From contig JALIGW010000140.1 of NCBI GenBank assembly GCA_023053685.1, positions 372,001 to 436,000 of the forward strand: DNA of 64,000 nucleotides, written 5' to 3'. A program made the translations under genes and the position numbers. Of this stretch, positions 49,514 to 61,599 are shown piece by piece. Source of the stretch: Diadophis punctatus similis. Lineage: Eukaryota > Chordata > Lepidosauria > Squamata > Dipsadidae. Under the pieces are notes generated by a model, which was not told where the DNA came from, did no database searches, and saw only the letters and a list, made by a program, of their open reading frames with translations. The first letter of the stretch is position 1. Every line of letters begins with the position of its first letter.

Positions 49514-51724
49514 CCCAAAAACATCACTATTGACAAACACCTCAGAAATGAAAAAGAAACACATATTCCTGTTCCCCATGGGCTGGAAAGCCGAATTCTC
49601 GCTTGATTATTGATTCTGACCTTTCCCTGAAGAGCTAGCGCAAGGTCTAACACAGCATTCGCCTTATTTCTCAATTCAGCCCAAAAACATCACTTTTGAC
49701 AAACACCTCAGAAATGAAAAAGAAACACATATTCCTGTTCCCCACGGGCTGGAAAGCCGAATTCTCGCTCAATTTTTGATTCCGACCTTTCCCTGAAGAG
49801 CTAGCCCAAGGTCTAACACAGCATTCTCAATTCAGCCAAAAAACATGACTTTTGACAAACACCTCAGAAATGAAAATGAAACACATATTCGTGTTCCGCA
49901 CAGGCTGGAAAGCCGAATTCTCGCTTGATTTTTGATTCCGACCTTTCCCTGAAGAGCTAGCCCAAGGTCTAACACAGCATTCGCCTTATTTCTCAATTCA
50001 ACCCAAAAACATCACTTTTGACAAACACCTCAGAAATGAAAAAGAAACACATATTCCTGTTCCCCACAGGCTGGAAAGCCGAATTCTCGCTTGATTTTTG
50101 ATTCCGACCTTTCCCTGAAGACCTAGCCCAAGGTCTAACACAGCATTCGCCTTATTTCTCAATTCAGCCCAAAAACATCACTTTTGGCAAACACCTCAGA
50201 AATGAAAAAGAAACACATATTCCTGTTCCCCACGGGCTGGAAAGCTGAATTCTCGCTCAATTTTTGATTCCGACCTTTCCCTGAAGAGCTAGCCCAAGGT
50301 CTAACACAGCAGTCGCCTTATTTCTCAATTCAGCCCAAAAACATCACTTTTGACAAACACCTCAGAAATGAAAAAGAAACACATATTCCTGTTCCCCAAG
50401 GGCTGGAAAGCCGAATTCTCGCTTGATTTTCGATTCCAAGCCTTCCCTGAAGAGCTAGCCCAAGGTCTAACACAGCATTCGCCTTATTTCTCAATTCAGC
50501 CCAAAAACATCACTTTTGACAAACACCTCAGAAATGAAAAAGAAACACATATTCCTGTTCCCCACGGGCTGGAAAGCTGAATTCTCGCTCAATTTTTGAT
50601 TCCGACCTTTCTCTGAAGAGCTAGCCCAAGGTCTATCACAGCATTCGCCTTATTTCTCAATTCAGCCCAAAAACATCACTTTTGACAAACACCTCAGAAA
50701 TGAAAATGAAACACATATTCCTGTTCCCCACAGGCTGGAAAGCTGAATTCTCGCTTGATTTTTGATTCCGAGCCTACCCTGAAAAGCTAGCCCAAAGTCT
50801 AACACAGCATTCGCCTTAGGATTCAATTCAGCCCAAAAACATCACTTTTGACAAACACCTCAGAAATGAAAAAGAAACACATATTCCTGTTCCCCATGGG
50901 CTGGAAAGCTGAATTCTCGCTCAATTTTTGATTCTGACCTTTCCCTGAAGAGCTAGCCCAAGGTCTAACACAGCATTCGCCTTATTTCTCAATTCAGCCC
51001 AAAAACATCACTTTTGACAAACACCTCAGAAATGAAAATGAAACACATATTCCTGTTCCCCACAGGCTGGAAAGCTGAATTCTCGCTTGATTTTTGATTC
51101 CGAGCCTACCCTGAAAAGCTAGCCCAAAGTCTAACACAGCATTCGCCTTAGGATTCAATTCAGCCCAAAAACATCACTTTTGACAAACACCTCAGAAATG
51201 AAAAAGAAACACATATTCCTGTTCCCCATGGGCTGGAAAGCTGAATTCTCGCTTGATTATTGATTCCGAGCCTACCCTGAAAAGCTAGCCCAAAGTCTAA
51301 CACAGCATTCGCCTTAGGATTCAATTCAGCCCAAAAACATCACTTTTGACAAACACCTCAGAAATGAAAATGAAACACATATTCCTGTTCCCCACAGGAT
51401 GGAAAGCTGAATTCTCGCTTGATTTTTGATTCCGAGCCTACCCTGAAAAGCTAGCCCAAAGTCTAACACAGCATTCGCCTTAGGATTCAATTCAGCCCAA
51501 AAACATCACTTTTGACAAACACCTCAGAAATGAAAAAGAAACACATATTCCTGTTCCCCATGGGCTGGAAAGCCGAATTCTCGCTCAATTTTTGATTCTG
51601 ACCTTTCCCTGAAGAGCTAGCCCAAGGTCTAACACAGCATTCGCCTTATTTCTCAATTCGGCCCAAAAACATCACTTTTGACAAACACCTCAGAAATGAA
51701 AATGAAACACATATTCCTGTTCCC
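49514..51724. repeat. 14-mer tandem pair, second copy
   Basis: Matches 47200-49410 at offset 2314, with ATTCAACCC, CACAGCAGTCGCC and CCCCAAGGGCTGG again present. Private changes are TTTCTCTGAAG and TCTATCACAGC (near 50610-50635). The match stops near 51724, where CCACGGGCTGG replaces the CCACAGGCTGG of the first copy. From there the sequence follows the 43.7-kb type of series (B, B with ATTCGACTTAGG, B, D, E*, F, H). Confidence 0.87.
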
Positions 51725-54700
51725 CACGGGCTGGAAAGCTGAATTCTCGCTTGATTTTTGATTCCGAGCCTACCCTGAAAAGCTAGCCCAAAGTCTAACA
51801 CAGCATTCGCCTTAGGATTCAATTCAGCCCAAAAACATCACTTTTGACAAACACCTCAGAAATGAAAATGAAACACATATTCCTGTTCCCCACAGGATGG
51901 AAAGCTGAATTCTCGCTTGATTTTTGATTCCGAACCTACCCTGAAAAGCTAGCCCAAAGTCTAACACAGCATTCGACTTAGGATTCAATTCAGCCCAAAA
52001 ACATCACTTTTGACAAACACCTCAGAAATGAAAATGAAACACATATTCCTGTTCCCCACAGGCTGGAAAGCTGAATTCTCGCTTGATTTTTGATTCCGAG
52101 CCTACCCTGAAAAGCTAGCCCAAAGTCTAACACAGCATTCGCCTTAGGATTCAATTCAGCCCAAAAACATCACTATTGACAAACACCTCAGAAATGAAAA
52201 AGAAACACATATTCCTGTTCCCCATGGGCTGGAAAGCCGAATTCTCGCTTGATTATTGATTCTGACCTTTCCCTGAAGAGCTAGCGCAAGGTCTAACACA
52301 GCATTCGCCTTATTTCTCAATTCAGCCCAAAAACATCACTTTTGACAAACACCTCAGAAATGAAAAAGAAACACATATTCCTGTTCCCCACGGGCTGGAA
52401 AGCCGAATTCTCGCTCAATTTTTGATTCCGACCTTTCCCTGAAGAGCTAGCCCAAGGTCTAACACAGCATTCGCCTCAGTTCTCAATTCAGCCAAAAAAC
52501 ATGACTTTTGACAAACACCTCAGAAATGAAAATGAAACACATATTCGTGTTCCGCACAGGCTGGAAAGCCGAATTCTCGCTTGATTTTTGATTCCGACCT
52601 TTCCCTGAAGAGCTAGCCCAAGGTCTAACACAGCATTCGCCTTATTTCTCAATTCAGCCCAAAAACATCACTTTTGACAAACACCTCAGAAATGAAAAAG
52701 AAACACATATTCCTGTTCCCCACAGGCTGGAAAGCCGAATTCTCGCTTGATTTTTGATTCCGACCTTTCCCTGAAGACCTAGCCCAAGGTCTAACACAGC
52801 ATTCGCCTTATTTCTCAATTCAGCCCAAAAACATCACTTTTGGCAAACACCTCAGAAATGAAAAAGAAACACATATTCCTGTTCCCCACGGGCTGGAAAG
52901 CCGAATTCTCGCTCAATTTTTGATTCCGAGCCTACCCAGAAAAGCTAGCCCAAAGTCTAACACAGCATTCGCCTTAGGATTCAATTCAGCCCAAAAACAT
53001 CACTTTTGACAAACACCTCAGAAATGAAAAAGAAACACATATTCCTGTTCCCCACGGGCTGGAAAGCCGAATTCTCGCTTGATTTTCGATTCCAAGCCTT
53101 CCCTGAAGAGCTAGCCCAAGGTCTAACACAGCATTCGCCTTATTTCTCAATTCAGCCCAAAAACATCACTTTTGACAAACACCTCAGAAATGAAAAAGAA
53201 ACACATATTCCTGTTCCCCACGGGCTGGAAAGCTGAATTCTCGCTCAATTTTTGATTCCGACCTTTCCCTGAAGAGCTAGCCCAAGGTCTAACACAGCAT
53301 TCGCCTTATTTCTCAATTCAGCCCAAAAACATCACTTTTGACAAACACCTCAGAAATGAAAATGAAACACATATTCCTGTTCCCCACAGGCTGGAAAGCT
53401 GAATTCTCGCTTGATTTTTGATTCCGAGCCTACCCTGAAAAGCTAGCCCAAAGTCTAACACAGCATTCGCCTTAGGATTCAATTCAGCCCAAAAACATCA
53501 CTTTTGACAAACACCTCAGAAATGAAAAAGAAACACATATTCCTGTTCCCCATGGGCTGGAAAGCTGAATTCTCGCTCAATTTTTGATTCTGACCTTTCC
53601 CTGAAGAGCTAGCCCAAGGTCTAAAACAGCATTCGCCTTATTTCTCAATTCAGCCCAAAAACATCACTTTTGACAAACACCTCAGAAATGAAAATGAAAC
53701 ACATATTCCTGTTCCCCACAGGCTGGAAAGCTGAATTCTCGCTTGATTTTTGATTCCGAGCCTACCCTGAAAAGCTAGCCCAAAGTCTAACACAGCATTC
53801 GCCTTAGGATTCAATTCAGCCCAAAAACATCACTTTTGACAAACACCTCAGAAATGAAAAAGAAACACATATTCCTGTTCCCCATGGGCTGGAAAGCTGA
53901 ATTCTCGCTTGATTATTGATTCCGAGCCTACCCTGAAAAGCTAGCCCAAAGTCTAACACAGCATTCGCCTTAGGATTCAATTCAGCCCAAAAACATCACT
54001 TTTGACAAACACCTCAGAAATGAAAATGAAACACATATTCCTGTTCCCCACAGGATGGAAAGCTGAATTCTCGCTTGATTTTTGATTCCGAGCCTACCCT
54101 GAAAAGCTAGCCCAAAGTCTAACACAGCATTCGCCTTAGGATTCAATTCAGCCCAAAAACATCACTTTTGACAAACACCTCAGAAATGAAAATGAAACAC
54201 ATATTCCTGTTCCCCACAGGCTGGAAAGCTGAATTCTCGCTTGATTTTTGATTCCGAGCCTACCCTGAAAAGCTAGCCCAAAGTCTAACACAGCATTCGC
54301 CTTAGGATTCAATTCAGCCCAAAAACATCACTATTGACAAACACCTCAGAAATGAAAAAGAAACACATATTCCTGTTCCCCATGGGCTGGAAAGCCGAAT
54401 TCTTGCTTGATTATTGATTCTGACCTTTCCCTGAAGAGCTAGCGCAAGATCTAACACAGCATTCGCCTTATTTCTCAATTCAGCCCAAAAACATCACTTT
54501 TGACAAACACCTCAGAAATGAAAAAGAAACACATATTCCTGTTCCCCACGGGCTGGAAAGCCGAATTCTCGCTCAATTTTTGATTCCGACCTTTCCCTGA
54601 AGAGCTAGCCCAAGGTCTAACACAGCATTCTCAATACAGCCAAAAAACATGACTTTTGACAAACACCTCAGAAATGAAAATGAAACACATATTCGTGTTC

Positions 54701-55809
54701 CGCACAGGCTGGAAAGCCGAATTCTCGCTTGATTTTTGATTCCGACCTTTCCCTGAAGAGCTAGCCCAAGGTCTAACACAGCATTCGCCTTATTTCTCAA
54801 TTCAGCCCAAAAACATCACTTTTGACAAACACCTCAGAAATGAAAAAGAAACACATATTCCTGTTCCCCACAGGCTGGAAAGCCGAATTCTCACTTGATT
54901 TTTGATTCCGACCTTTCCCTGAAGACCTAGCCCAAGGTCTAACACAGCATTCGCCTTTTTTCTCAATTCAGCCCAAAAACATCACTATTGACAAACACCT
55001 CAGAAATGAAAAAGAAACACATATTCCTGTTCCCCATGGGCTGGAAAGCCGAATTCTCGCTTGATTATTGATTCTGACCTTTCCCTGAAGAGCTAGCGCA
55101 AGGTCTAACACAGCATTCGCCTTATTTCTCAATTCAGCCCAAAAACATCACTTTTGACAAACACCTCAGAAATGAAAAAGAAACACATATTCCTGTTCCC
55201 CACGGGCTGGAAAGCCGAATTCTCGCTCAATTTTTGATTCCGACCTTTCCCTGAAGAGCTAGCCCAAGGTCTAACACAGCATTCTCAATTCAGCCAAAAA
55301 ACATGACTTTTGACAAACACCTCAGAAATGAAAATGAAACACATATTCGTGTTCCGCACAGGCTGGAAAGCCGAATTCTCGCTTGATTTTTGATTCCGAC
55401 CTTTCCCTGAAGAGCTAGCCCAAGGTCTAACACAGCATTCGCCTTATTTCTCAATTCAACCCAAAAACATCACTTTTGACAAACACCTCAGAAATGAAAA
55501 AGAAACACATATTCCTGTTCCCCACAGGCTGGAAAGCCGAATTCTCGCTTGATTTTTGATTCCGACCTTTCCCTGAAGACCTAGCCCAAGGTCTAACACA
55601 GCATTCGCCTTATTTCTCAATTCAGCCCAAAAACATCACTTTTGGCAAACACCTCAGAAATGAAAAAGAAACACATATTCCTGTTCCCCACGGGCTGGAA
55701 AGCCGAATTCTCGCTCAATTTTTGATTCCGAGCCTACCCAGAAAAGCTAGCCCAAAGTCTAACACAGCATTCGCCTTAGGATTCAATTCAGCCCAAAAAC
55801 ATCACTTTT
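51725..55809. repeat. Mosaic modules joining the 14-mer pair to the right-hand duplication
   Basis: The first part (to 53007) repeats the 43.7-45.9 kb series, including ATTCGACTTAGG and the GAGCCTACCCAG hybrid. A at 53008 starts a module like that at 48038: A, C, B, C2, B, D/B hybrid, B, B, D, E, F, H. The D at 54336 has TTCTTGC and GCAAGATC. H at 54824 has TTCTCACTTG and a TATT end, as at 47052, followed by D, E, F, H (ATTCAACCC) and a C/B hybrid to the A at 55810. It combines parts of at least three earlier modules. Confidence 0.84.
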
Positions 55810-58800
55810 GACAAACACCTCAGAAATGAAAAAGAAACACATATTCCTGTTCCCCACGGGCTGGAAAGCCGAATTCTCGCTTGATTTTCGATTCCAAGCC
55901 TTCCCTGAAGAGCTAGCCCAAGGTCTAACACAGCATTCGCCTTATTTCTTAATTCAGCCCAAAAACATCACTTTTGACAAACACCTCAGAAATGAAAAAG
56001 AAACACATATTCCTGTTCCCCACGGGCTGGAAAGCTGAATTCTCGCTCAATTTTTGATTCCGACCTTTCCCTGAAGAGCTAGCCCAAGGTCTAACACAGC
56101 ATTCGCCTTATTTCTCAATTCAGCCCAAAAACATCACTTTTGACAAACACCTCAGAAATGAAAATGAAACACATATTCCTGTTCCCCACAGGCTGGAAAG
56201 CTGAATTCTCGCTTGATTTTTGATTCCGAGCCTACCCTGAAAAGCTAGCCCAAAGTCTAACACAGCATTCGCCTTAGGATTCAATTCAGCCCAAAAACAT
56301 CACTTTTGACAAACACCTCAGAAATGAAAAAGAAACGCATATTCCTGTTCCCCATGGGCTGGAAAGCCGAATTCTCACTCAATTTTTGATTCTGACCTTT
56401 CCCTGAAGAGCTAGCCCAAGGTCTAACACAGCATTCGCCTTATTTCTCAATTCGGCCCAAAAACATCACTTTTGACAAACACCTCAGAAATGAAAATGAA
56501 ACACATATTCCTGTTCCCCACAGGATGGAAAGCTGAATTCTCGCTTGATTTTTGATTCCGAGCCTACCCTGAAAAGCTAGCCCAAAGTCTAACACAGCAT
56601 GCGCCTTAGGATTCAATTCAGCCCAAAAACATCACTATTGACAAACACCTCAGAAATGAAAAAGAAACACATATTCCTGTTCCCCATGGGCTGGAAAGCC
56701 GAATTCTCGCTTGATTATTGATTCTGACCTTTCCCTGAAGAGCTAGCGCAAGGTCTAACACAGCATTCGCCTTATTTCTCAATTCAGCCCAAAAACATCA
56801 CTTTTGACAAACACCTCAGAAATGAAAAAGAAACACATATTCCTGTTCCCCACGGGCTGGAAAGCCGAATTCTCGCTCAATTTTTGATTCCGACCTTTCC
56901 CTGAAGAGCTAGCCCAAGGTCTAACACAGCATTCGCCTTATTTCTCAATTCAGCCCAAAAACATCACTTTTGACAAACACCTCAGAAATGAAAAAGAAAC
57001 ACATATTCCTGTTCCCCACGGGCTGGAAAGCCGAATTCTCGCTCAATTTTTGATTCCGACCTTTCCCTGAAGAGCTAGCCCAAGGTCTAACACAGCATTC
57101 TCAATTCAGCCAAAAAACATGACTTTTGACAAACACCTCCGAAATGAAAATGAAACACATATTCGTGTTCCGCACAGGCTGGAAAGCCGAATTCTCGCTT
57201 GATTTTTGATTCCGACCTTTCCCTGAAGAGCTAGCCCAAGGTCTAACACAGCATTCGCCTTATTTCTCAATTCAGCCCAAAAACATCACTTTTGACAAAC
57301 ACCTCAGAAATGAAAAAGAAACACATATTCCTGTTCCCCACAGGCTGGAAAGCCGAATTCTCGCTTGATTTTTGATTCCGACCTTTCCCTGAAGACCTAG
57401 CCCAAGGTCTAACACAGCATTCGCCTTATTTCTCAATTCAGCCCAAAAACATCACTTTTGGCAAACACCTCAGAAATGAAAAAGAAACACATATTCCTGT
57501 TCCCCATGGGCTGGAAATCCGAATTCTCGCTCAATTTTTGATTCCGACCTTTCCCTGAAGAGCTAGCCCAAGGTCTAACACAGCATTCGCCTTATTTCTC
57601 AATTCAGCCCAAAAACATCACTTTTGACAAACACCTCAGAAATGAAAATGAAACACATATTCCTGTTCCCCACAGGCTGGAAAGCTGAATTCTCGCTTGA
57701 TTTTTGATTCCGAGCCTACCCTGAAAAGCTAGCCCAAACTCTAACACAGCATTCGCCTTAGGATTCAATTCAGCCCAAAAACATCACTTTTGACAAACAC
57801 CTCAGAAATGAAAAAGAAACACATATTCCTGTTCCCCACGGGCTGGAAAGCCGAATTCTCGCTTGATTTTCGATTCCAAGCCTTCCCTGAAGAGCTAGCC
57901 CAAGGTCTAACACAGCATTCGCCTTATTTCTCAATTCAGCCCAAAAACATCACTTTTGACAAACACCTCAGAAATGAAAAAGAAACACATATTCCTGTTC
58001 CCCACGGGCTGGAAAGCTGAATTCTCGCTCAATTTTTGATTCCGACCTTTCCCTGAAGAGCTAGCCCAAGGTCTAACACAGCATTCGCCTTATTTCTCAA
58101 TTCAGCCCAAAAACATCACTTTTGACAAACACCTCAGAAATGAAAAAGAAACACATATTCCTGTTCCCCATGGGCTGGAAAGCCGAATTCTCGCTTGATT
58201 TTCGATTACAAGCCTTCGCTGAAGAGCTAGCCCAAAGTCTAACACTGCATTCTCCTTATTTCTCAATTCAGCCCAAAAACATCACTTTTGACAAACACCT
58301 CAGAAATGAAAATGAAACACATATTCCTGTTCCCCACAGGCTGGAAAGCTGAATTCCCGCTTGATTTTTGATTCCGAGCCTACCCTGAAAAGCTAGCCCA
58401 AAGTCTAACACAGCATTCGCCTTAGGATTCAATTCAGCCCAAAAACATCACTTTTGACAAACACCTCAGAAATGAAAATGAAACACATATTCCTGTTCCC
58501 CACAGGCTGGAAAGCTGAATTCTCGCTTGATTTTTGATTCCGAGCCTACCCTGAAAAGCTAGCCCAAAGTCTAACACAGCATTCGCCTTAGGATTCAATT
58601 CAGCCCAAAAACATCACTTTTGACAAACACCTCAGAAATGAAAAAGAAACACATATTCCTGTTCCCCACGGGCTGGAAAGCCGAATTCTCGCTCAATTTT
58701 TGATTCTGACCTTTCCCTGAAGAGCTAGCGCAAGGTCTAACACAGCATTCGCCTTATTTCTCAATTCAGCCCAAAAACATCACTTTTGACAAACACCTCA

Positions 58801-61599
58801 GAAATGAAAAAGAAACACATATTCCTGTTCCCCATGGGCTGGAAAGCCGAATTCTCGCTCAATTTTTGATTCCGACCTTTCCCTGAAGAGCTAGCCCAAG
58901 GTCTAACACAGCATTCTCAATTCAGCCAAAAAACATGACTTTTGACAAACACCTCCGAAATGAAAATGAAACACATATTCGTGTTCCGCACAGGCTGGAA
59001 AGCCGAATTCTCGCTTGATTTTTGATTCCGACCTTTCCCTGAAGAGCTAGCCCAAGGTCTAACACAGCATTCGCCTTATTTCTCAATTCAGCCCAAAAAC
59101 ATCACTTTTGACAAACACCTCAGAAATGAAAAAGAAACACATATTCCTGTTCCCCACAGGCTGGAAAGCCGAATTCTCGCTTGATTTTTGATTCCGACCT
59201 TTCCCTGAAGACCTAGCCCAAGGTCTAACACAGCATTCGCCTTATTTCTCAATTCAGCCCAAAAACATCACTTTTGGCAAACACCTCAGAAATGAAAAAG
59301 AAACACATATTCCTGTTCCCCACGGGCTGGAAAGCCGAATTCTCGCTCAATTTTTGATTCCGACCTTTCCCTGAAGACCTAGCCCAAGGTCTAACACAGC
59401 ATTCGCCTTATTTCTCAATTCAGCCCAAAAACATCACTTTTGGCAAACACCTCAGAAATGAAAAAGAAACACATATTCCTGTTCCCCACAGGCTGGAAAG
59501 CCGAATTCTCGCTCAATTTTTGATTCCGACCTTTCCCTGAAGAGCTAGCCCAAGGTCTAACACAGCATTCGCCTTATTTCTCAATTCAGCCCAAAAACAT
59601 CACTTTTGACAAACACCTCAGAAATGAAAATGAAACACATATTCCTGTTCCCCACAGGCTGGAAAGCTGAATTCTCGCTTGATTTTTGATTCCGAGCCTA
59701 CCCTGAAAAGCTAGCCCAAACTCTAACACAGCATTCGCCTTAGGATTCAATTCAGCCCAAAAACATCACTTTTGACAAACACCTCAGAAATGAAAAAGAA
59801 ACACATATTCCTGTTCCCCACGGGCTGGAAAGCCGAATTCTCGCTTGATTTTCGATTCCAAGGCTTCCCTGAAGAGCTAGCCCAAGGTCTAACACAGCAT
59901 TCGCCTTATTTCTCAATTCAGCCCAAAAACATCACTTTTGACAAACACCTCAGAAATGAAAAAGAAACACATATTCCTGTTCCCCACGGGCTGGAAAGCT
60001 GAATTCTCGCTCAATTTTTGATTCCGACCTTTCCCTGAAGAGCTAGCCCAAGGTCTAACACAGCATTCGTCTTATTTCTCAATTCAGCCCAAAAACATCA
60101 CTTTTGACAAACACCTCAGAAATGAAAATGAAACACATATTCCTGTTCCCCACAGGCTGGAAAGCTGAATTCTCGCTTGATTTTTGATTCCGAGCCTACC
60201 CTGAAAAGCTAGCCCAAAGTCTAACACAGCATTCGCCTTAGGATTCAATTCAGCCCAAAAACATCACTTTTGACAAACACCTCAGAAATGAAAAAGAAAC
60301 ACATATTCCTGTTCCCCATGGGCTGGAAAGCCGAATTCTCGCTCAATTTTTGATTCTGACCTTTCCCTGAAGAGCTAGCCCAAGGTCTAACACAGCATTC
60401 GCCTTATTTCTCAATTCGGCCCAAAAACATCACTTTTGACAAACACCTCAGAAATGAAAATGAAACACATATTCCTGTTCCCCACGGGCTGGAAAGCTGA
60501 ATTCTCGCTTGATTTTTGATTCCGAGCCTACCCTGAAAAGCTAGCCCAAAGTCTAACACAGCATTCGCCTTAGGATTCAATTCAGCCCAAAAACATCACT
60601 TTTGACAAACACCTCAGAAATGAAAATGAAACACATATTCCTGTTCCCCACAGGATGGAAAGCTGAATTCTCGCTTGATTTTTGATTCCGAGCCTACCCT
60701 GAAAAGCTAGCCCAAAGTCTAACACAGCATTCGCCTTAGGATTCAATTCAGCCCAAAAACATCACTATTGACAAACACCTCAGAAATGAAAAAGAAACAC
60801 ATATTCCTGTTCCCCATGGGCTGGAAAGCCGAATTCTCGCTTGATTATTGATTCTGACCTTTCCCTGAAGAGCTAGCGCAAGGTCTAACACAGCATTCGC
60901 CTTATTTCTCAATTCAGCCCAAAAACATCACTTTTGACAAACACCTCAGAAATGAAAAAGAAACACATATTCCTGTTCCCCACGGGCTGGAAAGCCGAAT
61001 TCTCGCTTGATTTTTGATTCCGACCTTTCCCTGAAGAGCTAGCCCAAGGTCTAACACAGCATTCGCCTCAGTTCTCAATTCAGCCAAAAAACATGACTTT
61101 TGACAAACACCTCAGAAATGAAAATGAAACACATATTCGTGTTCCGCACAGGCTGGAAAGCCGAATTCTCGCTTGATTTTTGATTCCGACCTTTCCCTGA
61201 AGAGCTAGCCCAAGGTCTAACACAGCATTCGCCTTATTTCTCAATTCAGCCCAAAAACATCACTTTTGACAAACACCTCAGAAATGAAAAAGAAACACAT
61301 ATTCCTGTTCCCCACAGGCTGGAAAGCCGAATTCTCGCTTGATTTTTGATTCCGACCTTTCCCTGAAGACCTAGCCCAAGGTCTAACACAGCATTCGCCT
61401 TATTTCTCAATTCAGCCCAAAAACATCACTTTTGGCAAACACCTCAGAAATGAAAAAGAAACACATATTCCTGTTCCCCACGGGCTGGAAAGCCGAATTC
61501 TCGCTCAATTTTTGATTCCGAGCCTACCCAGAAAAGCTAGCCCAAAGTCTAACACAGCATTCGCCTTAGGATTCAATTCAGCCCAAAAACATCACTTTT

